Origin: Streptosporangium sp040640155
GTDB lineage: Bacteria; Actinomycetota; Actinomycetes; Streptosporangiales; Streptosporangiaceae
Direction of reading: 5' to 3'
DNA length: 64,000 nucleotides
Assembly: GCF_040640155.1 (NCBI RefSeq)
Contig: NZ_JBFABE010000046.1
Coordinates: 1-64,000 of the forward strand
Numbering within the stretch: position 1 is the first letter of the stretch; each line of letters starts with the position of its first letter. The position numbers were made by a program, and so were the translations under genes. The notes beneath the pieces are model-generated. The model had not been told where the DNA came from. It made no database searches and saw nothing but the letters and a program-made list of their open reading frames with translations. Below, piece after piece: positions 16,601-24,879 of this stretch.

Positions 16601-17884
16601 TTACTCGTGAGTACGACGGTCGCCGCCCGGCGACGCCCCCTCCGCGCGAGCCAGGAAGAGGGCGCGTTCGCGCTCGTTGCGGGTGAGCGCGGCGGCCCGC
16701 TCGAACTCCGCGCGCGCCTCGCCGAGACGGCCCAGCCTCGCGAGCAGATCCCCCCGTACGGCCGGAAGCTGTGGATAACCGGCGAGGGCGCGCTCGGCCG
16801 TCAGTCCCTCCACGATCTCCAGACCCCGCGCCGGACCGTACGCCATGCCCACCGCGACCGCGCGGTTCAGCTCGACCACGGGCGAGGGGGCGACGTGGGC
16901 CAGCAGCCGGTAGAGGGCGGCCATCCGCTCCCAGTCGGTGTCGCCGGCCGACGGCGCGCGGGCGTGGCAGGCGGCGATCGCCGCCTGAAGGCCGTACGGC
17001 CCCAGCGTGCCGAGCGCCTCGGCGCGTTCCAGCGACTCCAGCCCGCGACGCACCAGCAGCCGGTCCCAGAGCCCGCGGTCCTGGTCGAGCAGCAGGACGG
17101 GCTCGCCGTCCGGCCCGGTCCTGGCGCGCAACCGGGACGCCTGGATCTCCATCAGCGCGACCAGGCCGTGCACCTCGGCCCGGTCCGGCATCAGCCCGGC
17201 CAGGATCCGGCCCAGGCGCAACGCCTCCTCGCAGAGCGAGGGACGCGTCCAGTCCTCACCGAGGGTCGCCGAGTAGCCCTCGTTGAAGACGAGGTAGACG
17301 ACCTCCAGGACCGAGGAGATCCTGCCGTTCAGCTCCTCCGGCGCGGGCATCTCGATCCGCACCCGCCTGTCGGCGAGGGTGCGCTTGGCCCGGCTGATCC
17401 GCTGTCCGACGGTCGGCTCCGGCACCAGGAAGGCGCGGGCGATCTCCGCTGTCGTCAGGCCGCCCAGCAGGCGCAGGGTGAGCGCCAGGCGTCCCTCGGC
17501 GGGCAGCACCGGGTGGCAGGCGGTGAACAGCAGGCGCAGCACGTCGTCGCCGATCGGGTCGTCGAGGCTGTCGTCCACTTCGTCCTCGGCCGCCCATCGG
17601 CGGACCTCCAGGTCCCGTCCGACCTCTTCGAGCTTGCGTTCGTAGGTGCTCCTGCGGCGCAGCAGGTCGATCGCCCGGTGCTTGGCGGTGAGCATCAGCC
17701 AGGCACCGGGGTTGTCCGGCACGCCGGTCTGCGGCCACTGCTCCAGCGCGATGACCAGGGCGTCCTGGGCCAGCTCCTCGGCCAGCCCGATGTCGTTCAC
17801 GATCCTGGCCAGGCCGCCGATCACCCTGGCGGACTCGATCCGCCAGACCGCCTCGACCCTGCGGTGAGCGTCGTCGACTCCCAT
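16601..17884 (-). CDS. ECF sigma factor with long C-terminal extension (ECF42 type)
   Basis: This 427-residue protein has sigma region 2 (about 15-85, with DLLRR), sigma region 4 (about 120-185, with TTAEIARAFLVPEPTVGQRISRAK split over two helices), and a 230-residue C-terminal extension with TPR-like helices (VVELNRAVAVGMAYGP). Length, extension and an adjacent DGPF/YCII gene fit the ECF42 group, in which the extension is needed for activity instead of a classic anti-sigma factor. The gene lies about 90 bp downstream of the DGPF gene on the same strand. It probably directs RNA polymerase to a small regulon that includes this locus. Confidence 0.9.
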   Translation of the reverse strand: MGVDDAHRRVEAVWRIESARVIGGLARIVNDIGLAEELAQDALVIALEQWPQTGVPDNPGAWLMLTAKHRAIDLLRRRSTYERKLEEVGRDLEVRRWAAEDEVDDSLDDPIGDDVLRLLFTACHPVLPAEGRLALTLRLLGGLTTAEIARAFLVPEPTVGQRISRAKRTLADRRVRIEMPAPEELNGRISSVLEVVYLVFNEGYSATLGEDWTRPSLCEEALRLGRILAGLMPDRAEVHGLVALMEIQASRLRARTGPDGEPVLLLDQDRGLWDRLLVRRGLESLERAEALGTLGPYGLQAAIAACHARAPSAGDTDWERMAALYRLLAHVAPSPVVELNRAVAVGMAYGPARGLEIVEGLTAERALAGYPQLPAVRGDLLARLGRLGEARAEFERAAALTRNERERALFLARAEGASPGGDRRTHE

Positions 17885-17971
17885 GGCGTCCGATCCAACC
17901 CCACTCCGCCCCGGTACGCGACGGCGCCCCGCCGCGCGACCGGGAGTCGCGGGACACGGCGGGGGCGGGGT

Positions 17972-18346
17972 TCAGGAGAAGGCGGCGAAGTCCTCGGGAC
18001 CGAAGACGCGCAGTACCTCGGCCTCGCCCTCCCAGCCCTCCCAGTGGTCGCGGTGCAGTCGCATGAAGCGGGAGGTCCACTCGATCGTCTCCTCCTTCGA
18101 CCGGGTCTGGTAGAGGGCGTAGCTGATCATCTCCTTCGCCTCGGCGAACGGGCCGTCCGTGACGGTCAGCTTCCCCCCGGTCAGCTCGACCCGGGCGCCC
18201 TCGGCCCGCGGGGCCAGCCCGCCGTTGTCCAGCAGGGCGCCGGCCCGGGTGGCCTCCTCGCCGAGTTCGTTGATGGCCTCCATCAGCTCGGCGGGCGCCG
18301 GGGTCGTGGGCTGGTTGAGGACCTTGAGGGTGACCAGGTATCGCAT
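17972..18346 (-). CDS. DGPF-domain (YCII-related) protein linked to ECF42
   Basis: This 124-residue alpha-beta barrel protein has the family signature TDGPFAEAKE in its middle. It begins MRYLVTLKV, as is usual. DGPF proteins are the standard neighbours of ECF42 sigma factors and may be targets or accessory factors, though their biochemical activity is not settled. The ATG at 18346 is followed upstream, within 35 bp, by an assembly gap, so its promoter cannot be read. Confidence 0.88.
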   Translation of the reverse strand: MRYLVTLKVLNQPTTPAPAELMEAINELGEEATRAGALLDNGGLAPRAEGARVELTGGKLTVTDGPFAEAKEMISYALYQTRSKEETIEWTSRFMRLHRDHWEGWEGEAEVLRVFGPEDFAAFS

Positions 18347-18380
18347 GGGGTGTCTCCTTCGACGTGTTCTCGGTCGTGAC

Positions 18381-18479
18381 NNNNNNNNNNNNNNNNNNNN
18401 NNNNNNNNNNNNNNNNNNNNNNNNNNNNNNNNNNNNNNNNNNNNNNNNNNNNNNNNNNNNNNNNNNNNNNNNNNNNNNN
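18381..18479. other. Assembly gap (99 N)
   Basis: The run of unknown bases separates the DGPF gene from a 16-bp tandem repeat. The gap edge falls inside the repeat array, so the array is probably longer than shown and was not resolved. Confidence 0.99.
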
Positions 18480-18551
18480 CGGTGTTCGGCTGTGACGGTG
18501 TTCGGCTGTGACGGTGTTCGGCTGTGACGGTGTTCGGCTGTGACGGTGTTC
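18480..18551. repeat. 16-bp tandem repeat abutting the gap
   Basis: Four exact copies of cggtgttcggctgtga are followed by a half copy. Sequence just left of the gap (gtgttctcggtcgtgac) is related, indicating that the array spans the gap. Confidence 0.9.
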
Positions 18552-18594
18552 CCGGACGGTGGGACGGGGTGTCCTCCGGCGTGCGGGGCGCCGG

Positions 18595-19332
18595 TCAGGC
18601 GCGTCCGGGCGAGACGCGCCGGTGGAGGTGGAACGACAGGGCCGAGATCCAGGCCCAGACGACCACGACGCCGGTGACGAAGGTCAGGATGGACCAGGTG
18701 GCCCCGCCGCCCGCCGCGATGCAGAGGAAGGTGACCAGGAAGAGCCCGCCGGTGATCCGCGAGTACAGGCCCCATCCCCGGCGCCCCTCGGCGGCGAACC
18801 CGCGGCCGGCGACCAGGCAGGCCGCGATCACGCACAGGAAGCCCACGGCGCCGACGGCGAAGTGGAGCGTCCCGTGCCGGCTCACCGGACCCGGCCCTTC
18901 CGGTGTGCCGGGCGGGAAGCCCATCCCCGGATCCGCCCGGAAGATCCCCGCGCCGATCAGGCTCACCCCGTACACGGCGACGAGCCGGGGGATCCAGGCC
19001 GCGCCGGCCCCGCCGGTGAGGGCCCGGCGGAGACCGGCCGCGCAGGCGACGGTCGCCAGCCCGGCCACGACCAGGTTGGTGACCTGGATCCATCCGAGGT
19101 CACCGTTGGCGAGCATGCTCCACGCGTGGCGGGTGAGGTCGAACCCCTCCCGGGTCAGCGCCTGGACGACCGAGACCACGACGTACACCGGCCCGGCGAT
19201 GACGCCGAGGCTCAGGAGCGACGCCGTGACGCCCGCGGCCGGGCCGGCGGTCCCCGCGGCGGTGGCCCTCGGGGCGGCGGTCCCCGGGCCCGTCGTGCTG
19301 TCGTTCGTGCTACCCGTCGTCTGCTGGGGCAT
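18595..19332 (-). CDS. DUF998 integral membrane protein
   Basis: This 245-residue protein has six predicted membrane helices after an Ala/Thr/Gly-rich N-terminus of about 35 residues. The layout and the segments GPVYVVVSVVQALTREGFD, HAWSMLANG and GWIQVTNLVVAG match the DUF998 family. DUF998 genes often sit beside ECF sigma factor/DGPF pairs, as here on the same strand, so the three may belong to one regulon. The function is unknown. Confidence 0.85.
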   Translation of the reverse strand: MPQQTTGSTNDSTTGPGTAAPRATAAGTAGPAAGVTASLLSLGVIAGPVYVVVSVVQALTREGFDLTRHAWSMLANGDLGWIQVTNLVVAGLATVACAAGLRRALTGGAGAAWIPRLVAVYGVSLIGAGIFRADPGMGFPPGTPEGPGPVSRHGTLHFAVGAVGFLCVIAACLVAGRGFAAEGRRGWGLYSRITGGLFLVTFLCIAAGGGATWSILTFVTGVVVVWAWISALSFHLHRRVSPGRA

Positions 19333-19549
19333 GGGCCCGTCTCCTCACCTCTCCGGGGCCGGTCGGCTGCCTCGTTCCGGCCCTTGTGACCACGCTTCGA
19401 ACGGGACCGGGCCGATTCGACAGGCCGCCCGGATTCTTTTCATGATTTTTTACGAGCGGGTACGGCTCCGGCCGCCCGGCTCCGATCGGAACCGGGCCGC
19501 GCACCGCCCCGATCTTCACGGCGGCCCACCCGGCTGAGAGGATGTCTCC

Positions 19550-20137
19550 GTGACCTCCAGTGCGACCGGCCCGGCTGCCACGCGAGCGGACATGACGTTC
19601 CGCTCCGCGCGCGCAGCGGTCTTCGCCGTGGTCTGCCTGGGGCTGAGCGTGACGGCGCACGTCGTCGCGGGAGGCCCGGTCTCCGCGACGAGCGCGGTCC
19701 TCGCCCTCGTCCTCGCCTTCGTCGTGGCCCTGGCCGCCTCGGGGCGCGAGCGCACGGTGGCGGTGATCCTGCCGCTGCTGGCGGGCGTGCAGGCCGCTCT
19801 GCACGTGCTGTTCTCCCTCGCGCACGCCCCGTCCCACACCGATCCGATGGGACACCTCCACTCCGGGCTGCTGCCCGACCTGGGCATGCTGGTGGCGCAC
19901 GGGTGGGCCGTCGGGCTGACCGCGCTCTGGATGGCACGCGGCGAGGCGGCCCTGTGGGCGACGCTGCGCGGGTTCGCCGTGCGGCTCCGCCGGGTGCTGA
20001 TCGTGCTCGTCACCCCGGCGCGCGTCCCGCTCCTCACCGCGAGCACGGCCGGGCCGGGAATCCTCCGCTCCGCCGTCCTGCGTCATTTCGTCAGCAGGCG
20101 TGGCCCCCCGGCGACCGTCGTCGCCGTCCCCGGCTGA
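19550..20137 (+). CDS. Small membrane protein upstream of copper chaperone gene
   Basis: This 195-residue protein has about four hydrophobic segments (near 22-42, 45-64, 70-90 and 108-128), His residues at the membrane edges (HVLFSLAHAPSHTDPMGHLHSG), and a hydrophilic C-terminal tail. The start GTG has GAGAGGA about 8 bases upstream. No family is recognised with certainty. The His/Met-rich loop and position upstream of the PCu(A)C gene hint at metal handling; this is inference. A 291-bp repeat-rich spacer separates it from that gene. Confidence 0.65.
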   Translation: MTSSATGPAATRADMTFRSARAAVFAVVCLGLSVTAHVVAGGPVSATSAVLALVLAFVVALAASGRERTVAVILPLLAGVQAALHVLFSLAHAPSHTDPMGHLHSGLLPDLGMLVAHGWAVGLTALWMARGEAALWATLRGFAVRLRRVLIVLVTPARVPLLTASTAGPGILRSAVLRHFVSRRGPPATVVAVPG

Positions 20138-20428
20138 CCGACCGGGTCACCCGGAACGCCATCCTTCCCGCGCGCACGTCCGCGCGGGCCTTCGCCGACG
20201 CCGCCGTCCCGGCCGCTCGTGCCGCCCTTCCGGCCGCTCGTGCCGCCGTCCCGGCCGACCACGCGCCACACGGGCCGCTCACGTGCGGGTCGGGCCGCTC
20301 ATGTGCGGTCCCGGCCGCTCGGCGCACCGAACCATCGTTGACGATCCCGGCCGTACGTCCGGCACGGCCTCCTCGAGCGGCGTTCCGCCGGGGCCCGCCG
20401 GCCGTCCGGCCTGCAGAAAGGCATCACC
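20138..20428. other. Intergenic region with degenerate repeats
   Basis: There is no convincing gene. The stretch contains several imperfect copies of a ccggccgctcgtgccgcc-like unit between 20205 and 20335, then TTGACG at 20338, which could be the -35 of a promoter for the copper chaperone gene. Confidence 0.5.
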
Positions 20429-21034
20429 ATGTCCGTTCGACGTACCATTCCCGCCCCGATCCGCCGGGCCGTCTCCGCCGGAGTCCTGATCGCGGCCGTG
20501 ACGACCCTCGGCGCGTGCGGGTCCCAGGGGAGCCCGGCCTCCCAGGGAGCCCCGGCCGGCACGGCGTCGGCCGTCGCCCCGGCCTCCACGCCGTCCGCCG
20601 TGGCCGCTCCCGGCGCCGCGCTGACGATCACCGACCCGTGGGTGAAGACCGCCTCGAAGGGGATGAGCGCAGCCTTCGGCACCCTGGTCAACCCCACCGA
20701 CGCCGAGGTGACGGTCGTCTCCGGGACCTCGCCGCTCTCACCGACGATCGAGCTGCACGAGGTCGTCGAGGCCGACGGAAAGATGATCATGAGGCCGAAG
20801 GAGGGCGGGTTTGTGATCCCGCCGCGGGGCACCCACCGGCTCGAGCCCGGAGGCGACCACATCATGCTGATGGGCGTCGTCGAGGAGGTGAAGCCGGGCG
20901 CGAGGGTCCCCTTCACCCTCACCCTCAAGGGCGGCGGGACCCTGGAGTTCACCGCCGTCGGCAAGGAGTTCGCCGGTGCCAAGGAGGACTACGAGCCCGG
21001 CACGCACGGTGAGGGGGACAAGGGTGACGGCTGA
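20429..21034 (+). CDS. PCu(A)C-type periplasmic copper chaperone lipoprotein
   Basis: This 201-residue lipoprotein has a basic n-region, a hydrophobic core and a lipobox ending TTLGAC, then an Ala/Pro/Ser linker. The PCu(A)C domain follows: WVKTASKGMSAAFGTLVNP and the copper-binding His/Met set in LHEVVEADGKMIM plus HIMLMGV. The family holds Cu(I) outside the membrane and delivers it to cytochrome oxidase. The gene ends 21 bp before a DyP peroxidase gene and is probably co-transcribed with it. AAAGG lies 7 bases before the ATG. Confidence 0.92.
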   Translation: MSVRRTIPAPIRRAVSAGVLIAAVTTLGACGSQGSPASQGAPAGTASAVAPASTPSAVAAPGAALTITDPWVKTASKGMSAAFGTLVNPTDAEVTVVSGTSPLSPTIELHEVVEADGKMIMRPKEGGFVIPPRGTHRLEPGGDHIMLMGVVEEVKPGARVPFTLTLKGGGTLEFTAVGKEFAGAKEDYEPGTHGEGDKGDG

Positions 21035-21055
21035 CCGGGAAGCGGAGTAGAGCTC

Positions 21056-22351
21056 ATGCGGGAACCTCGAATCAGCCGCAGGGGCCTGCTCGCGGGGGGC
21101 GCCGCCACCGCGGCCGGCGCCCTCGCGGCGTGCGCGCCCGACCAGGTCCTCTCCCCGGCGGCCCCCCGGCCCGCCGCGGCGCCCCCCGCGCCCCCCGCGC
21201 CCCCGGGGTCCCCGGGGGCCCCCGTGCCCGCGACCTCGGACGTCTCCCGCGTCCCGGGCGGTTCCGACGGTTCCGGCGGCCTGGTGACGGAGCCGTTCGA
21301 CGGCGTCCACCAGGCGGGGATCGCGACGCCGCCGCAGACGTACGGGGTCTTCGTCGGCCTGGACCTGCTGCCCGGCACCGATCGCGAGGCGCTGGAGCGG
21401 ATGATGCGGCTGCTCACCGACGACGCCCGGCGGCTGACGCAGGGCAGGCCCGCCCTGGCCGACACCGAGCCCGAACTCGCCGGGCTGCCCGCCCGGCTGA
21501 CGGTGACCTTCGGGTTCGGGCCCGGCCTCTTCACGGCGGCCGGGCTGGCCGATCGCCGTCCCGAGCAGGTGGCGCCGCTGCCCGCCTTCGGGATCGACAG
21601 ACTGAGAAAGGAGTGGAGCGGCGGGGACCTGCTGCTGCAGATCTGCGCCGACGACGCGCTGACCCTGTCCCACGCCCTGCGCATGACGGTCAAGGACGCC
21701 CGCGCGTTCGCGAAGGTCCGCTGGACCCAGCGGGGCTTCCGGCGCGGTGCGTACACCCACGCCACCGGGCTGACCCAGCGCAACGTCATGGGACAACTCG
21801 ACGGGACCGTCAACCCCGTCCCGGGCACCCCCGACTTCGACCGGGCGGTCTGGGTGAGCGACGGCCCGTCCTGGCTGCGCGGCGGCACCACGCTGGTGCT
21901 GCGGCGCATCCGGGCGGAGATGGAGACCTGGGACGCCGTGGACCGGATCGGCAAGGAGTTCACGGTGGGGCGCCGCCTGGACAACGGCGCCCCGCTCACC
22001 GGCCGGGACGAGCGCGACGAGGCCGACTTCACGAAGGTCAACGCGATCGGTTTCCCCGTCATCTCCGAGCAGGCCCACATCCGCCGGGCCCACGTCGCCG
22101 ACCCGGGCATGCGGATGCTGCGCCGGGTCTACAACTACGACGAGGGGCTCACCCCGGCCGGGCACGCCGACTCAGGGTTGTTGTTCGCCTCCTACCAGGC
22201 CGACATCGCCCGGCAGTTCGTCCCCGTCCAGCGAAGGCTGGCCGAGGCCGACCTGCTCAACGAGTGGACGACCCCGATCGGCTCGGCGGTCTTCGCCGTC
22301 CCTCCGGGATGCTCCCCGGACGGCTGGATCGGGGAGGGGCTGCTCGGCTGA
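21056..22351 (+). CDS. Tat-exported DyP-type heme peroxidase (EfeB-like)
   Basis: This 431-residue protein has a twin-arginine signal (ISRRGLLAGG) and a Cys (LAACAPD) that could make it a lipoprotein, followed by a Pro/Ala-rich linker. The DyP core shows the GxxDG motif in GQLDGTVNP, with the distal Asp, and a proximal His in the RRAHVADPGMRM segment. DyP enzymes oxidise bulky substrates with peroxide; EfeB relatives act on heme or ferrous iron at the cell surface. Pairing with a PCu(A)C chaperone recurs in actinomycetes. A hairpin terminator follows at 22400. Confidence 0.94.
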   Translation: MREPRISRRGLLAGGAATAAGALAACAPDQVLSPAAPRPAAAPPAPPAPPGSPGAPVPATSDVSRVPGGSDGSGGLVTEPFDGVHQAGIATPPQTYGVFVGLDLLPGTDREALERMMRLLTDDARRLTQGRPALADTEPELAGLPARLTVTFGFGPGLFTAAGLADRRPEQVAPLPAFGIDRLRKEWSGGDLLLQICADDALTLSHALRMTVKDARAFAKVRWTQRGFRRGAYTHATGLTQRNVMGQLDGTVNPVPGTPDFDRAVWVSDGPSWLRGGTTLVLRRIRAEMETWDAVDRIGKEFTVGRRLDNGAPLTGRDERDEADFTKVNAIGFPVISEQAHIRRAHVADPGMRMLRRVYNYDEGLTPAGHADSGLLFASYQADIARQFVPVQRRLAEADLLNEWTTPIGSAVFAVPPGCSPDGWIGEGLLG

Positions 22352-22399
22352 GACGGCGGGGCCGCCGGGGGCGTTCACCGATCCCGCGGCCCCGCCACC

Positions 22400-22441
22400 C
22401 CGCCGGTCCCGTCCCGCCCTGGAACGGGGCGGGACCGGCGG
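22400..22441 (+). terminator. GC-rich hairpin terminator after the DyP gene
   Basis: The left arm starting CCGCCGGTCCCG and the right arm ending CGGGACCGGCGG form a strong stem with one bulge, with its loop near TGGAAC. It lies 50 bp past the DyP stop. Confidence 0.7.
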
Positions 22442-22618
22442 ATCCGGACGCGCGTGCCGGTCCCACCGGACGGGAGCCGGTGCCTTCCTCCGGGAACCGC
22501 CGGAATCACACGTGATTCCGGCTTCTTCGTGACAATACTGCGGCGGGCACCGGTTGGTATTCTCACCTGGTGGCAGGACTCGTCCCATCGCTCCCGGGCG
22601 ACGGGGGACGTCCTGTCG

Positions 22619-23923
22619 GTGGCGCACCACGATGACAATCCTCGAGTCGTCAGGATCCCCACGATGCTGAGAGCCGGTAGGTCCCAGGAGGAGATCCGCC
22701 GGCACAACCTGGGCGCCCTGCTCCGGCAGGTACACCTGGGCGGGCCGGTCTCCCGCACGGTCCTGGCCGACCGGATGGGCCTGAACCGGAGCACCATCAT
22801 GGCGCTGACCGCCGAGCTCACCTCGGCGGGCCTGGTCCGCGAGGAACGCCCCACCGACACCGGCAAGGCGGGCCGGCCCTCGCTGGTGGTCCGGCCGGAG
22901 TCCGACCGGGTGTACGTGCTGGCCTTCGACGTACGGGTGGACAGGCTCGTCGCGGCCAGGGTCGGGCTGGGCGGGACGGTGCTGGAGCGGATGGAGGCGG
23001 TCCGGCCGAGAGCCGGAGCCGATCTGGACGACGTGGTGGGGGTGCTCGCCGGATTCGCCCGGCGGTTGCACCGCGCGGCGAGCCCGGACGCGATCTGCGT
23101 CGGGGTGGGGGCGGCCTACTGCGGCATGATCCGGCCCGCCGACGGGATGGTGCGGTTCGGGCCGAACATGGGCTGGGTGGATCAGGCCTTCGGCGCCGAG
23201 CTCGGTCACCGGCTGGGGCTCGGCCTGCCGGTGGCCGTGGGCAACGAGGCCCACCTGGGCGCGCTGGCCGAGCACGAGCGCGGCGCGGGGGTCGGCTTCG
23301 ACAACCTGATCTACCTGCACGGGGACGTCGGCGTGGGGGGCGGGATCATCGTCGGCGGCAAGCTGCTGGACGGCGACGGCGGCTACGGCTGCGAGCTCGG
23401 GCACATGATGGTGAACCCGCACGACGGGCGGCCCTGCGGGTGCGGCTCGCGAGGCTGCCTGGAGGCGGAGGTGGGGGAGCAGGCCCTGCTCGACGCGGCC
23501 GGCCGTTCCGCCGACCTCTTCGGCCGCGAGGGCGTACGGACCGTGGTGGAGGCCGCCGATCTCGGTGACCTCAGGGCGCGGGACGCGCTGCGCCGGATCG
23601 GCGACTGGCTGGGCATCGGGGTGGCGAACCTGATCAACCTGTTCAACCCGGGCATGGTGATCTTCGGCGGGATGCTGCGCGAGGTCTACCCGGGAGCGGC
23701 GGCCCAGGTCCGGGACCGGGTGGAGGCCAACGTGCTGATGATCTCCCGGAAGGCGCGCCTGCGCGTCGCGGCCCTGGGGGACGACGCCACTCTGATCGGT
23801 GCCGCCGAGCTCGCCTTCGCCAAGGTCCTGGCCAGCCCCCTGGAGGTGCTCTCCCGGAGCGACGGCGCCCTGGGCGGCGCGCCGGGGGCGGACGCCCGCC
23901 CGCACGACGTCATGATCCGCTGA
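22619..23923 (+). CDS. ROK-family transcriptional regulator/sugar kinase homologue
   Basis: This roughly 434-residue protein begins with a winged helix (EEIRRHNLGALLRQVH, then SRTVLADRMGLNRSTI) and continues into a ROK kinase-like domain with FDVRVDRL, GNEAHLGALAEHERG, a GVGGGIIVGG segment and the zinc motif CGCGSRGCLE. This layout is typical of NagC/XylR-type repressors that sense a sugar or its phosphate. The start is uncertain: GTG 22619 or ATG 22664 (MLRAGRSQ). The frame extends upstream to 22454, but that part reads as non-coding. No sugar genes are adjacent. Confidence 0.88.
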   Translation: MAHHDDNPRVVRIPTMLRAGRSQEEIRRHNLGALLRQVHLGGPVSRTVLADRMGLNRSTIMALTAELTSAGLVREERPTDTGKAGRPSLVVRPESDRVYVLAFDVRVDRLVAARVGLGGTVLERMEAVRPRAGADLDDVVGVLAGFARRLHRAASPDAICVGVGAAYCGMIRPADGMVRFGPNMGWVDQAFGAELGHRLGLGLPVAVGNEAHLGALAEHERGAGVGFDNLIYLHGDVGVGGGIIVGGKLLDGDGGYGCELGHMMVNPHDGRPCGCGSRGCLEAEVGEQALLDAAGRSADLFGREGVRTVVEAADLGDLRARDALRRIGDWLGIGVANLINLFNPGMVIFGGMLREVYPGAAAQVRDRVEANVLMISRKARLRVAALGDDATLIGAAELAFAKVLASPLEVLSRSDGALGGAPGADARPHDVMIR

Positions 23924-24113
23924 CCCCCACGCCCCCCGGATCCATCGCCGGACGCGGCGGGCGGCGGGGCGAGGTGAGCCGGGTGGCGGGGTGAGACGGG
24001 TGACGGGGCGGGGTGAGCGGCGGGGCGAGCCGGGCGGCGGGGTGGGACGGGTGGCGGGGTGGGACGGGTGGGCGGTGCGGCAGGTGGCCGCACCGGGTGG
24101 TGGAGGACGGGGT
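23924..24113. repeat. G-rich imperfect tandem repeats between convergent genes
   Basis: Units like gggtggcggggtgagac and gggtggcggggtgggac recur from about 23960 to 24080. No gene or clear terminator is visible, although the region must end transcription from both sides. Confidence 0.6.
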
Positions 24114-24686
24114 TCAGGTGCGGCGGCGGCGGTACCTCACCCAGACGTGGCCGTCCGTCCGGCCCGTGAGCCGGAGCGTGACCGCGGCGGGCCCCGTCGG
24201 CGCGGACGGCCTGTTGTAGACACCTCCCCAGCCGGCGACGAGCACCTCGTCGGAACGGACCTGCCAGTCGCCCGGCACCGTGATCATGATGCCGCTGGAC
24301 CGGGCGTCGCAGCTCACCTCCATGAAGATCTCGGGCCAGGCGCACTCGGCCCCGGTGAAGTCGATCCTCACCGAGCCCTGGCGGGCTATGGCGTTGATGC
24401 GCGGGGGCACGACCCAGTACCCCTCCTGCCGGACCATCTGCCAGTTCTGGGCCTCCAGCCGCAGGAGGTCGGGGACGCCCGGAAGGGAGACGGGCGGGCC
24501 GCCCGCCCGGGGAAGATCGGCCACGATGGCGTCCAGCTCCCCGCAGGTCCGTGCCTCGTACGTACGGTCGAGGCGTTCGTTCAGCTCCTCGAGGCTGATG
24601 CGTCCCTCGGTGACCGCGACGCGCAGCGTCTCGGCGATTCGCTCCCGGTCGGCGTCCCCCGCGCGGATGTCCACGTGATCGGTCAT
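24114..24686 (-). CDS. DUF1707 protein with C-terminal LiaF-like domain
   Basis: This 190-residue protein starts with a DUF1707 domain: DIRAGDADRERIAETLRVA, EGRISLEELNERLDRTYEA and TCGELDAIVADLP (residues 5-60). Unusually for this family there is no membrane helix after it. The rest (about 80-190) is beta-rich, with repeated single-strand segments as in LiaF/DUF4097-type domains (GSVRIDFTGAECAWPEIFMEV). It is probably a cytoplasmic regulator or scaffold; no function is established. The ATG at 24686 is preceded by GGAGG at short distance. Confidence 0.82.
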   Translation of the reverse strand: MTDHVDIRAGDADRERIAETLRVAVTEGRISLEELNERLDRTYEARTCGELDAIVADLPRAGGPPVSLPGVPDLLRLEAQNWQMVRQEGYWVVPPRINAIARQGSVRIDFTGAECAWPEIFMEVSCDARSSGIMITVPGDWQVRSDEVLVAGWGGVYNRPSAPTGPAAVTLRLTGRTDGHVWVRYRRRRT

Positions 24687-24879
24687 GGCCTCCACTGTAA
24701 GGATCATTCCTCCGGCCCACCAGGCGATCCGTGAACACCTCTCTCGCCGCCCGGAGCCGGGAGGTATAGGTTCTTCTGACGCCATGACGGTACGACCCGG
24801 CCGGGTGCCCGCGACATGACGGCACGACCTGCCCGGGTGCCCGCGGCGCCCGCCCGTCAACCCAGCACGGAGGTGGACA

